From an uncultured Bacteroidota bacterium (lineage in GTDB: Bacteria > Bacteroidota > Bacteroidia > JADZBD01): 64,000 bases of DNA. Positions 1 to 7,190 of the stretch are shown here, in pieces. Within the stretch, counting starts at the first letter, position 1; every line of letters begins with the position of its first letter. A program made the translations under genes and the position numbers. Below the pieces are notes generated by a model. The model ran no database searches and was not told where the DNA came from. It saw nothing but the letters and a program-made list of their open reading frames with translations. The stretch is taken from assembly GCA_937924855.1 (NCBI GenBank), contig CALEYQ010000063.1, forward strand, positions 1-64,000, in the 5' to 3' direction.

Positions 1-1507
1 TTTTGTTCCGTATCCACTGAAAATGGACCTTATTCTTGGGTGTGTAAATAACAAAAAGGTAATAGCCAAACACCGAATTGTAGGCTATTTTCAAACTGGG
101 AATACCGGTGCGTTCCGATTCCTCCTTTTGAATTTTAAGCAAAAAATCTTTTCCCGAATAGGCCAGCCCCCTGAGGTAATCGAGTTCCTCACTGACTCCG
201 GATGCAATCACATTCCCTTTGGCAACTATATAGGGAGGATCGTGGTGAACTTCCCGGGAAATTTTTTCCTGAACCGTTTCACAGCCGTTTAATTGTTCGC
301 CGATTTTTTCAAGGGGAAGATTCCCGGATTCAAGAAACAAAGTTTTTATTTCAGAAAGGGATTTCAGCGAACGCTGTAATTGAACCAGTTCCTTTGGGCT
401 AATTCTGAGGGTGGCTATTTTTGAAGCTACCCTTTCCATATCCGAAAAGTGCTCACGGAAGCCGCGTAACAAGGTGTCTGTTTCAGGATTCTCCAAAAAA
501 TATCCCACAACAGCATGCCGTTCATTAATTGCCTCAACTTCCTTCAGGGGAAAAGCCAGCCAGCGCTTCAACAACCTGCTGCCCATAGGGGTAAGCGTTT
601 TATCAATCACCGAGAGCAAACAATTTCCTTCTCCATAATTCGAGGAAAATATTTCAAGGTTACGAATGGTAAACCGGTCGAGCCAAACGAACTTATCCTC
701 TTCAATTCTGCGAATGGAAGAAATATGCCTTACTTTATCGTGTTGGGTTTCGGAAAGGTAATGCAGGGCAGCTCCGGAGGCCGCAATACCCAGCTCCAAT
801 CCTTCAATACCAAAACCCTTAAGAGAATTCGTGGAAAAATGCCGGATTAATTTTTCATATGAAGAGGGAATATCGAAAGCCCAATCATCCAGGGGATAGG
901 TGTAAAATGAAGTTCCGATCCAGTCAATTATTTCTTTTTTTGATGGCTTGGGAAACAAAATCTCATTGGGCGAAAAGCTTTGTACAAGTTTTTCAATATA
1001 ATCAGGTGGACCCTGGGCGCAATAAAACTCCCCGGTGGAAACATCAAGAAACGAGACTCCTGCAAGTCCTTTTTGCAGAACCACGGAACAAAGGAAATTA
1101 TTTGATTTGGTGTCCAGGACTTTCTCATTATAAGAAACCCCCGGGGTAACCAATTCGGTTACTCCTCTTTTAACAATAGTTTTGGTTAGTTTGGGATCCT
1201 CTAATTGGTCGCAGATGGCAACTCTTTGGCCGGCCCTTACCAGTTTGGGTAAATAATTATCCAGGGCATGATGGGGAAATCCGGCCAGCTCCACGCTGGA
1301 GGCTGCACCGTTAGCCCGACGGGTTAAAACAATACCCAGAATCCGGGAAGCCTTAATAGCGTCTTCGCCGAAAGTTTCATAAAAATCACCCACTCTGAAG
1401 AGCAATAAGGCGTCGGGATGTTTCTCTTTGATGGCATTGTATTGTTTCATCAAAGGGGTTTCTGAAACCTGCTTTTTACCCTCTTTTTCCTTTTTCCGGG
1501 TTTCCAT
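1..1507 (-). CDS. mutS: DNA mismatch repair protein MutS (N-terminal part, runs off window)
   Basis: MutS recognises mismatched and looped-out bases in DNA and recruits MutL. About 502 N-terminal residues are visible; the protein continues past base 1 with no stop, so the ATPase domain lies outside the window. Translating the minus strand from the ATG at 1507 gives the mismatch-reading motif GDFYETF, whose Phe42 and Glu44 correspond to the Phe-x-Glu that contacts the mismatch in known MutS. The connector, lever and clamp regions follow in order. The start is preceded by a near-consensus -7 element (TAAATTTA, 1513-1520), only 5 nt away. The gene is divergent from the trmH-type gene at 1591, with 83 bp between the start codons. 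No frameshift is visible. Confidence 0.96.
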   Translation of the reverse strand, partial: METRKKEKEGKKQVSETPLMKQYNAIKEKHPDALLLFRVGDFYETFGEDAIKASRILGIVLTRRANGAASSVELAGFPHHALDNYLPKLVRAGQRVAICDQLEDPKLTKTIVKRGVTELVTPGVSYNEKVLDTKSNNFLCSVVLQKGLAGVSFLDVSTGEFYCAQGPPDYIEKLVQSFSPNEILFPKPSKKEIIDWIGTSFYTYPLDDWAFDIPSSYEKLIRHFSTNSLKGFGIEGLELGIAASGAALHYLSETQHDKVRHISSIRRIEEDKFVWLDRFTIRNLEIFSSNYGEGNCLLSVIDKTLTPMGSRLLKRWLAFPLKEVEAINERHAVVGYFLENPETDTLLRGFREHFSDMERVASKIATLRISPKELVQLQRSLKSLSEIKTLFLESGNLPLEKIGEQLNGCETVQEKISREVHHDPPYIVAKGNVIASGVSEELDYLRGLAYSGKDFLLKIQKEESERTGIPSLKIAYNSVFGYYLFVIYTPKNKVHFQWIRNK

Positions 1508-1579
1508 TCCCGTAAATTTACAAAAGACGGAGGAACGGGAATTTTCCTTTTTTAAACATTTTTTACCCCGCCGAAAATT

Positions 1580-1587
1580 TACCTTTG
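1580..1587 (+). promoter_or_regulatory. -7 promoter element TACCTTTG, 3 nt before the start codon
   Basis: Perfect match to the Bacteroidota -7 consensus TAnnTTTG. Only GAC separates it from the ATG at 1591, so the predicted transcript starts at or next to the start codon. No clear -33 TTTG is visible. Confidence 0.6.
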
Positions 1588-1590
1588 GAC

Positions 1591-2118
1591 ATGCGAAAAC
1601 TGAAAAATGAGGAATTAAACAGGCCTGAGCCCCAACAGGCTTTGAAGGAGCATAAAATTCCGGTTTCGGTGGTTTTAGACAATGTCAGAAGTGCATTAAA
1701 CGTGGGTTCCGTTTTCAGGACCTGTGATGCTTTTGGAATTGAAAAATTGTGGCTTACCGGAATTACTGCCTGTCCGCCCGACAGGGAAATCCAGAAAACA
1801 GCCCTGGGTGCAACACTCTCAGTGCCCTGGGAATATCGTAAAGACACAATGGAAATTGTCCGGGAACTCAGGGATGGGGGTGCAGAAATAATAATTGTAG
1901 AGCAAACCACAGCCTCGGTTCTCCTTCAAGACTATAGTTTTTCCTCCCAAAAGAAAACGGTTTTGGTTTTCGGACATGAGGTAAATGGGGTTTCAGAGGA
2001 AATTCTGGGCTTATCCCATGGAGCTATTGAAATACCACAGTCCGGAGCGAAACACTCCTTAAATATTGCTGTTTGTGCGGGTATTACTTTGTGGGAGGCC
2101 TATCGGAAACTCAGGTAA
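1591..2118 (+). CDS. TrmH/SpoU-family RNA 2'-O-methyltransferase
   Basis: A 175-residue SPOUT-class methyltransferase that probably methylates a ribose 2'-OH in tRNA or rRNA using S-adenosylmethionine. All three SpoU motifs are present: motif 1 NVRSALNVGSVFRT (31-44) with the Asn and Arg of the active site, motif 2 LVFGHEVNG (125-133), and motif 3 around IPQSGAKHSLNIAVCAG (148-164), which forms the trefoil-knot SAM site. The length suits short family members without an extra RNA-binding domain. An in-frame TTG at 1585 lies inside the promoter element, so ATG 1591 is the better start. The gene converges on the next one with only one base between stops. The exact RNA target cannot be told from the sequence. 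Confidence 0.9.
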   Translation: MRKLKNEELNRPEPQQALKEHKIPVSVVLDNVRSALNVGSVFRTCDAFGIEKLWLTGITACPPDREIQKTALGATLSVPWEYRKDTMEIVRELRDGGAEIIIVEQTTASVLLQDYSFSSQKKTVLVFGHEVNGVSEEILGLSHGAIEIPQSGAKHSLNIAVCAGITLWEAYRKLR

Positions 2119-2119
2119 C

Positions 2120-2770
2120 TCAATCTCTTCTCCGGGGATTTTTTCTCTTTTCGGCAGGAACCGGATTTTCGGTTTTAAGGGGATTAAGTTCTTTTTCCAG
2201 TCTCTTCAGGGCATAATAGTCGCGGTATAGGAGTTTGAGATCAGAATTTACTTTATTGGTATATGCGTAATCATAATCGAACTGATCCTTATTGATGGAA
2301 TAATTCACCTTGGCAATAGGCTTGTTTAGAATGCTGACATCGAGGCCATCTATCTTTTCAAAAATATCCAGGGAAAAAGGAAAAATAAAGGCAGCCTTTT
2401 TTTCTTTTGGAACTTTAGTGTTTACTTCTATTTTTTTGGAAACAAATCCTTCTTTGGTAACCAGAATATAGAATTTCCTATCCAAGGGTAGCCTGAACTC
2501 ACATTTTCCTTTTTTGTCGGTAACAACCTTTAAAAGATATTGACGGGTAGTATCGGAGTAAATAAAAATTTCTGCATTTTCAAGTTGAATTTCCTCACCT
2601 TTTTCAAAAGCTTTGGAAATTTTTACCACGCCCCGCATTTCAAGATATTCCTTCTTGGATTTGTCAACAATAAGTGAGGTATCCTGGCCACCCCCAAAGG
2701 AAAGTAGTGGAACGCAGATGAAAGCCGCGGCCAGGGTAAGAAATTGAAAATAAATTTGACCCCTTTGCAT
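2120..2770 (-). CDS. Exported protein with carboxypeptidase-regulatory-like domain
   Basis: 216 residues. A signal peptide is visible at the N-terminus (hydrophobic LTLAAAFICVPLLSF), so the product is periplasmic or membrane-attached. Residues of about 45-125 look like a CarboxypepD_reg-like beta-sandwich: a modifiable value (AEIFIYSDTT), a 'VTDKKGKCEFRLPLDRKF' strand pair and 'LVTKEGFVSKK', the usual Bacteroidota wording of this fold. The tail (about 195-216) is very basic and low-complexity. The upstream in-frame start at 2809 would add 13 polar residues before the signal peptide, so ATG 2770 is preferred. The function is unknown; such domains usually occur in surface or envelope proteins. 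It sits head-to-tail with purM (122 bp downstream of it), but no functional link is obvious. Confidence 0.75.
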   Translation of the reverse strand: MQRGQIYFQFLTLAAAFICVPLLSFGGGQDTSLIVDKSKKEYLEMRGVVKISKAFEKGEEIQLENAEIFIYSDTTRQYLLKVVTDKKGKCEFRLPLDRKFYILVTKEGFVSKKIEVNTKVPKEKKAAFIFPFSLDIFEKIDGLDVSILNKPIAKVNYSINKDQFDYDYAYTNKVNSDLKLLYRDYYALKRLEKELNPLKTENPVPAEKRKNPRRRD

Positions 2771-2892
2771 CCTGAGTGGATCGCTGTTTAAAACAAATTT
2801 ACAAAACAAATGCCAGATTTTAAAAAAACGGCCTCAAATTAAGCTATTGCTATACAGCTCATTACATCCAAAAAAAGGGGGTTTTTGAAATG

Positions 2893-4086
2893 TTAAAAAT
2901 ACGTCAATACCTGTTCAGGCGCCTGAATCAGTAACGATTTTTCCGAAGATTTTTCAACACTACCAATTATTTGGGCTTCCAGATTAAACGATTCTGCCAA
3001 TTTAATAAGGGTTTCCGCCGTGGGGAGATCCGTGTAAATTTCCATCCTATGGCCCATATTAAACACCCGGTACATTTCCTCCCAGGTGCTGTTACTTTCC
3101 TTCTTAATTATCTCAAATAAGGTGGGAACCGGAAACAAATTGTCTTTAACAATTTTTACCTGACCGGCAAAGTGGAGAATTTTGGTTTGGCCGCCGCCGG
3201 AGCAATGGACCATACCGTGGATTTTCCTGTGGTATTCCTTAATAAAGGGAATCAAAACCGGGGCATAGGTTCGGGTTGGAGACAAGACCAGTTTTCCGGC
3301 AGTTACGGTAAGTGGCGCATGAAATTTACCGGCCGGGATGGAAACAGGGGTTCCCAAATTGTAGGAACCGGAATAAACCAATTCAGCATCCATATCCGGG
3401 TCGAAGGATTCAGGATATTTTTCTCCAACTTCTTTTCCAAATACATCGTGGCGCGCGGAAGTCAGTCCATTACTTCCCATTCCCCCGTTATATTCCTTTT
3501 CATATTTGGTTTTTCCGGAAGAGGCCAGTCCGACGATCACATCCCCGGCCTGAATATTCTTATTATCAATAACCCTGTCACGCCGCATTCGTGCCGTAAC
3601 GGTAGAATCAACCACCAGGGTTCTTACAAGATCACCAACATCAGCTGTTTCTCCACCGCAGGAATAAATTTCCATTCCCCAGCCCCTGAGTTCATCAAGA
3701 ATTTCCTCGGTAGATTCGATGAGAGCCTTGATAATTTCCCCCGGAACCTTTGTCTTGTTGCGACCGATAGTAGAAGAAAGAAGGATTGGGCCGGTGGCTC
3801 CCACACAGAGAAGGTCTTCTGTATTCATATACACAGAATCGCGGGCGATTCCGTTCCAGACCGACATATCGCCCGTTTCCTTCCAATAGGCCCAGGCTAA
3901 AGAAGATTTCGTACCTGCTCCATCGGCATGCATGAGGCTGCACCATTCAGGGTCATTCGTAAGAAAATCGGGAAGGATTTTACAAAAAGCTTTTGGGAAA
4001 AGGCCCTTATCTACATTTTTTATGGCTGCATGTACCTCTTCTTTTCCGGCAGATACGCCACGCTTTCCGTAACGGGAACTTGTCAT
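2893..4086 (-). CDS. purM: Phosphoribosylformylglycinamidine cyclo-ligase (AIR synthetase)
   Basis: PurM closes the imidazole ring in purine synthesis, converting FGAM and ATP to AIR in the cytoplasm. The 397-residue product is the longer form usual in Bacteroidota (E. coli PurM is about 345). Landmarks are HADGAGTKSSLA near residue 60, where the nucleotide-binding DGxGTK motif is expected, SCGGETADVGDLVRT (about 145-160), the family's GGETA loop, and GDVIVGLASSG. An in-frame TTG at 4104 would add six residues, but ATG 4086 fits the family's N-terminus. The ATG lies 4 nt after a perfect -7 element, which itself abuts the terminator of porE, so purM probably has its own promoter and a leaderless or nearly leaderless mRNA. 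Confidence 0.95.
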   Translation of the reverse strand: MTSSRYGKRGVSAGKEEVHAAIKNVDKGLFPKAFCKILPDFLTNDPEWCSLMHADGAGTKSSLAWAYWKETGDMSVWNGIARDSVYMNTEDLLCVGATGPILLSSTIGRNKTKVPGEIIKALIESTEEILDELRGWGMEIYSCGGETADVGDLVRTLVVDSTVTARMRRDRVIDNKNIQAGDVIVGLASSGKTKYEKEYNGGMGSNGLTSARHDVFGKEVGEKYPESFDPDMDAELVYSGSYNLGTPVSIPAGKFHAPLTVTAGKLVLSPTRTYAPVLIPFIKEYHRKIHGMVHCSGGGQTKILHFAGQVKIVKDNLFPVPTLFEIIKKESNSTWEEMYRVFNMGHRMEIYTDLPTAETLIKLAESFNLEAQIIGSVEKSSEKSLLIQAPEQVLTYF

Positions 4087-4090
4087 GGGG

Positions 4091-4098
4091 CAAAAATA
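4091..4098 (-). promoter_or_regulatory. -7 promoter element TATTTTTG before purM
   Basis: Perfect TAnnTTTG on the minus strand. Four C residues separate it from the purM ATG at 4086. Its T-run is shared with the U-tract of the terminator hairpin next to it. Confidence 0.5.
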
Positions 4099-4127
4099 AA
4101 ACAACCCGCGGATTCGCGGGTTGTTTT
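4098..4127 (-). terminator. Rho-independent terminator after porE
   Basis: A perfect 13-bp stem (4098-4110 with 4115-4127) with a 4-nt loop and a GC-rich core CCCGCG/CGCGGG. On the minus strand it follows the porE stop by about 10 nt and is followed by a T-run. It is only 11 nt from the purM start codon. Confidence 0.88.
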
Positions 4128-4136
4128 GAAAGATTT

Positions 4137-6332
4137 TTAGTTTTTTGGTTTGTCGGGATTACCACCCGGCATGGTAGTGGTCTTTTCGTTCTTCTTGTCG
4201 CCGGTATCAATATCCCCGTCTTCCCCTCCACCTTCAATAAGGTCGTTGTTCAGCTGAATTTCAGGGAAGGGATTGTCTTCCTTAATTCCATCTTTTGGTT
4301 TATAATCTTTTCTAAGGATTGAAAACACAACGCGCCGGTTCATTTCGTGTAGGGCTTCAAAGTCGTTTTTATTGGCTTTGAACTTATTAATAAAAGCTTC
4401 CTGGAGGACAGTTCCTTTTGGCACCACCTTTCCACTTGGAAGAGTAACATCATTGTCCAAAGTTTTAGGTTTAGACTCGCCGTATCCTTTGGCAACGATT
4501 CGGTCACCGGGGATACCTTTGGAAATAATATACTCCACACAGGTTTTTGCTCTGTCGAAAGAAAGCTTTTGATTATACTCCGCAGAGTTCCTGGAGTCGG
4601 TATGGGCACCAAGCTCAACCACAATGGTTGGGTTTTCAACCAGTGTTTTATATAGGAACTCAAGAGAATCTTTAGGATTTGAAGGGTGGGCCAGATCGTA
4701 CTTATTCAGGTTGAAAAGAACAAGGGGCATTTTGATTTCCTTCTTAACCAGAAGAAGCTCGAAATCCTGCTTAAAGTCTTTGGATTTGGTTTCACCAACT
4801 GTAGTGAATTTGTTTTTTGGGTTCCCAAGGTAGCCATCGGGAGCTTCCGGAGTCTTAATATCAACGCCTGAAGCACCAACAACATAAGAAGTGCTTTCAT
4901 TAATGTAACGGGCAGCGCCGTTGGCATCAAACCGGTAAAATCCGGTTTTGTCGGTCTTGATTTCGAATTTGGTTCCATCAGAGCCAATCAATGTAATGGC
5001 AGCATTTTCGATCGGCTTACGTGATTCCTTCTCAGTTACTACACCGGAAAGAGTATAGATAAGGGGAGGAACAGTAAAGCGATAGATATCATCACCGCCT
5101 TTTCCACCGGCACGGTTTGAGGTAAAATATCCACGCTCAAATTTTCCTTCGAAAATGATACCGAAATCATCTCCGGCGGAGTTCATAGGGAATTTAAGAT
5201 TAGTCACATTATCCCAGCTTCCTTCTCCCTTCATATCGGCCTTGAAAATGTCAAGTCCGCCCATTCCCAGGTGACCGTCGGAAGAGAAATAAAGCGAACC
5301 ATCGTCGGATATGTAGGGGTACAATTCGTCACCGGAACTATTAATAGTTGGGCCTAAATTCACAGGATTTCCCCAGGTTTTTGCCTTTTTATCAAATTTA
5401 GACATCCAAAGGTCCAAACCACCGTAACCACCGGGCAAGTCTGATGAAAAAACCAAAATTGTTTCTTCAGGATTTACGGTTGGGTGCCCAAGGTTATTAC
5501 TATCGACATTAAAGCTGATTGGCTTTGGCTCATCCCATGCATTTCCTTTTTTCTGGGAAACATAAATCTGACACTTAACGTGTTTGTTCTTTTCAACTCC
5601 GCAGCGCGTGAAATACATGGTGTTGAGTTTTTTATTCATCACCGGAGCAGCTTCGTTGTATTTTGAATTAAGTGGGGCAGCAAGGGGAGTTGGGGTTTTC
5701 CACTTTCCGTTTTTGTCAACCTGAGTCTCAAAAATATCAGCAAAAATTTGCCCTGCGCTATTGTCGGTTCCACCACCCATGGCACCTTCCCGTGTAGAAG
5801 AAAAATAAATGGTTGTATAACGCTTATCCGCCCAGCAGGGAGCATAATCCCACTCTTTGGTATTAATTTGCTGAAGGTTTTCAACTTTATGACGGGTAGG
5901 GCTTTCTTTCCATTTAATAGCCAGTTCGCAGGACTTGATGCCATCTTCGCCACGCTTATCGGAAGGGACTTCCTTTTTGTAGTTGGCATAATCGGTCATG
6001 GCCTCTGAATATTTTTCCTGTGCTTTTTTGGCATTGGCCATGTACAAGTGAGCAATAGGGTCAGGATATTTGGCTTTAATAGCTTTTGAATAGTAAGATT
6101 CGGCCTGTTTCTGGTCATTGATGAGGCGATAACATTCCGCAGTTTTAAACAGGATTTCTGCCTTTGTAGCCTTTTTAGCTTTGGTTACGGCTTTCTTATA
6201 CAAGTCAATGGCCGTAAAATATTCATGATTCATGTATGCTTTTTCAGCATCCTTGTAATAGTTTTTTTGTCCAAATACAATGTTGGCGGCAATCAAGAAA
6301 ACACAAAGGGCAAAATGCTTGGAATACCTCAT
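4137..6332 (-). CDS. porE: PorE-like T9SS peptidoglycan anchor (TPR, PD40 propeller, CRD, OmpA)
   Basis: 731 residues with the domain order known for PorE of the type IX secretion system: signal peptide (1-21), TPR helices (about 25-125), a WD40-like PD40 propeller (about 155-420, with repeats such as TIYFSSTREG, LYFSSDGHLGMGGLDIF and YFTSNRAGGKGGDDIYRF), a carboxypeptidase-regulatory domain (about 425-500) and an OmpA C-terminal domain (about 535-672). The OmpA part keeps the peptidoglycan-binding Asp579 (HTDS) and Arg594 (FDRAK), so it should bind the cell wall and tether the outer-membrane T9SS ring. A hydrophilic 50-residue tail follows. In P. gingivalis, PorE works with PorP, PorK and PorN; none of these is in the window. 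Other OmpA/PD40 paralogues exist in Bacteroidota, so the symbol is by architecture. A leader of about 50 bp precedes the start. Confidence 0.85.
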   Translation of the reverse strand: MRYSKHFALCVFLIAANIVFGQKNYYKDAEKAYMNHEYFTAIDLYKKAVTKAKKATKAEILFKTAECYRLINDQKQAESYYSKAIKAKYPDPIAHLYMANAKKAQEKYSEAMTDYANYKKEVPSDKRGEDGIKSCELAIKWKESPTRHKVENLQQINTKEWDYAPCWADKRYTTIYFSSTREGAMGGGTDNSAGQIFADIFETQVDKNGKWKTPTPLAAPLNSKYNEAAPVMNKKLNTMYFTRCGVEKNKHVKCQIYVSQKKGNAWDEPKPISFNVDSNNLGHPTVNPEETILVFSSDLPGGYGGLDLWMSKFDKKAKTWGNPVNLGPTINSSGDELYPYISDDGSLYFSSDGHLGMGGLDIFKADMKGEGSWDNVTNLKFPMNSAGDDFGIIFEGKFERGYFTSNRAGGKGGDDIYRFTVPPLIYTLSGVVTEKESRKPIENAAITLIGSDGTKFEIKTDKTGFYRFDANGAARYINESTSYVVGASGVDIKTPEAPDGYLGNPKNKFTTVGETKSKDFKQDFELLLVKKEIKMPLVLFNLNKYDLAHPSNPKDSLEFLYKTLVENPTIVVELGAHTDSRNSAEYNQKLSFDRAKTCVEYIISKGIPGDRIVAKGYGESKPKTLDNDVTLPSGKVVPKGTVLQEAFINKFKANKNDFEALHEMNRRVVFSILRKDYKPKDGIKEDNPFPEIQLNNDLIEGGGEDGDIDTGDKKNEKTTTMPGGNPDKPKN

Positions 6333-6549
6333 ATCCTGGTTTTTAAGTTGTTGAAATTGTGGGTGCTAAAATAATTATTTATTTCAAACTAAAAAAAGAA
6401 GAAATGTTTTTTTTATCCCCTGAAAACGAGGGCCTTCCAAGCCCAAAATGACAGAATCAGGGTTAAGGTCAAGAAGCCTGCTTCAAATCCATTAAAAGTT
6501 TGGTTTTCAGGTGCTGGAAAGCCCATTTTTCCCATTTTTTCAAAAGAAG
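6333..6549. other. Intergenic stretch between porE and the tRNA locus
   Basis: AT-rich just upstream of porE (its leader and promoter), then a mixed region without a convincing reading frame or hairpin. Together with the tRNA region this leaves more than 800 bp without a protein gene. Confidence 0.5.
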
Positions 6550-6583
6550 TTGGGGTACAAATTGGTAATTATTATTAGTTTTG
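6550..6583 (+). promoter_or_regulatory. Candidate promoter of the tRNA-Gly locus
   Basis: TTGG at 6550-6553 and TAGTTTTG at 6576-6583 (perfect TAnnTTTG), with about 23 nt between the TTG and the -7 element. Transcription would start near 6588-6591, so both degenerate tRNA-like repeats would lie in the 5' leader of pre-tRNA-Gly. Confidence 0.55.
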
Positions 6584-6593
6584 CAGCCCTATT

Positions 6594-6666
6594 TCGGGAA
6601 AAGCTCTTTGGTAGAGCGTAATCCCGCAAAGCGGGATTTAGGTCGCGGGGAGGGGAAATAAAATAA
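6594..6666 (+). repeat. Degenerate tRNA-Gly-like tandem repeat, copy 1
   Basis: About 73 bp that align with the D-arm and following core of tRNA-Gly downstream: GCTC...GGTAGAGCGTAA is kept, with one base lost in the D-loop (GCTC-TTTGGTA-GAGC). The anticodon arm is replaced by a perfect 8-bp hairpin AATCCCGC-AAA-GCGGGATT (6620-6638) without a 7-nt anticodon loop. AGGTCGCGGG is retained, but the T-loop and 3' acceptor strand are lost and replaced by an A/G-rich segment. It cannot form a normal tRNA. Confidence 0.8.
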
Positions 6667-6741
6667 GCGGAAGTAGCTCTTTGGTAGAGCGTAATCCCGC
6701 ACAGGCGGGATTAAGGTCGCGGGGAAGGTGAAATATAATAA
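6667..6741 (+). repeat. Degenerate tRNA-Gly-like tandem repeat, copy 2
   Basis: 75 bp beginning with an intact GCGGAAG acceptor 5' strand (6667-6673), then the same shortened D-loop as copy 1 and a 9-bp hairpin TAATCCCGC-ACAG-GCGGGATTA (6692-6713) where the anticodon arm should be. The 3' part (GGTCGCGGGGAAGG then A/T-rich) matches copy 1 better than the real tRNA, and no CTTCCGC 3' strand is present. Copies 1 and 2 are closer to each other than to the tRNA, so the degenerate unit itself was duplicated. Confidence 0.8.
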
Positions 6742-6817
6742 GCGGAAGTAGCTCAGTTGGTAGAGCGTAACCTTGCCAAGGTTAAGGTCGCGGGTTCGAG
6801 ACCCGTCTTCCGCTCCA
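6742..6817 (+). tRNA. tRNA-Gly(GCC) with encoded CCA
   Basis: Full cloverleaf: acceptor GCGGAAG (6742-6748) with CTTCCGC (6807-6813), D-stem GCTC/GAGC, anticodon stem TAACC/GGTTA with loop TTGCCAA (anticodon GCC, 6775-6777), T-stem GCGGG/CCCGT around loop TTCGAGA, discriminator T and an encoded CCA (6815-6817). It is the third and only intact unit of a tandem array with a period of 73-75 bp. Confidence 0.97.
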
Positions 6818-6820
6818 AAG

Positions 6821-6848
6821 CCCTGTTTTTTTACAGGGATTTTTTTTT
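6821..6848 (+). terminator. Rho-independent terminator after tRNA-Gly
   Basis: Stem CCCTGT/ACAGGG (6821-6826 with 6833-6838), T-rich loop, then nine T residues. It starts 4 nt after the CCA and ends 8 nt before tRNA-Leu, so tRNA-Leu depends on read-through or its own promoter. Confidence 0.8.
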
Positions 6849-6856
6849 ACTACTCT

Positions 6857-6941
6857 GCCCGGGTGGTGGAACTGGTAGACACGCAGGACTTAAAATCCTG
6901 TGGCCATTGCGGCCGTACGGGTTCAACTCCCGTCCCGGGTA
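6857..6941 (+). tRNA. tRNA-Leu(UAA), CCA not encoded
   Basis: Acceptor GCCCGGG (6857-6863) pairs with CCCGGGT (6934-6940), the end pair being G-U. Anticodon stem CAGGA/TCCTG encloses loop CTTAAAA, anticodon TAA at 6891-6893. A long class II variable arm (TGGCCATTGCGGCC region) marks it as tRNA-Leu. The T-arm ACGGG/CCCGT with TTCAACT is normal. After discriminator A the sequence is CAAAA, so CCA must be added post-transcriptionally, unlike tRNA-Gly next to it. Confidence 0.96.
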
Positions 6942-7032
6942 CAAAAATTGGTTTAGCCCAATTTCATTTGCGTCCTACATGAACCCGGAATTTCTTCCGA
7001 CGCTTTCATCCCTTCTCCAAATAAACATCGAA

Positions 7033-7049
7033 TTAAAATCCTGTGGCCA
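7033..7049 (+). repeat. 17-bp direct repeat of the tRNA-Leu anticodon arm (att-like scar)
   Basis: TTAAAATCCTGTGGCCA at 7033-7049 is identical to bases 6890-6906 of tRNA-Leu, covering the anticodon, the 3' anticodon stem and the start of the variable arm. Flanking bases differ on both sides. Integrases of mobile elements often use this part of a tRNA gene as an attachment site, leaving such a copy. No integrase lies in the 126 bp between the copies. Confidence 0.5.
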
Positions 7050-7190
7050 GGTGAAAACAGAAAAAGAAAACCACTGACAAAACCGATTAAACAAATTTCC
7101 ATCTATTCCCCCGGAAGGCAATTTCACACAACCCCCAATTGTCGCTAACCCGACTTTTTTCCGAGGCTAATAAGTCGTATATTTAGGGTG

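Noticed and set aside
1..1500. Plus-strand reading frames opposite mutS
   Set aside because: They are antisense shadows of the mutS frame, which is open along the whole stretch with family motifs.
2810..2892. Terminator for purM at the A5-C5-T6 run
   Set aside because: The stem would be A/T only with a C loop; too weak to call.
4098..4127. Purine riboswitch controlling purM
   Set aside because: Only a terminator hairpin is present; there is no aptamer-like conserved core between it and porE.
6757..7077. Open reading frames across the tRNA genes
   Set aside because: They run through tRNA-Gly and tRNA-Leu and have no start signals; the tRNA structures explain the sequence.
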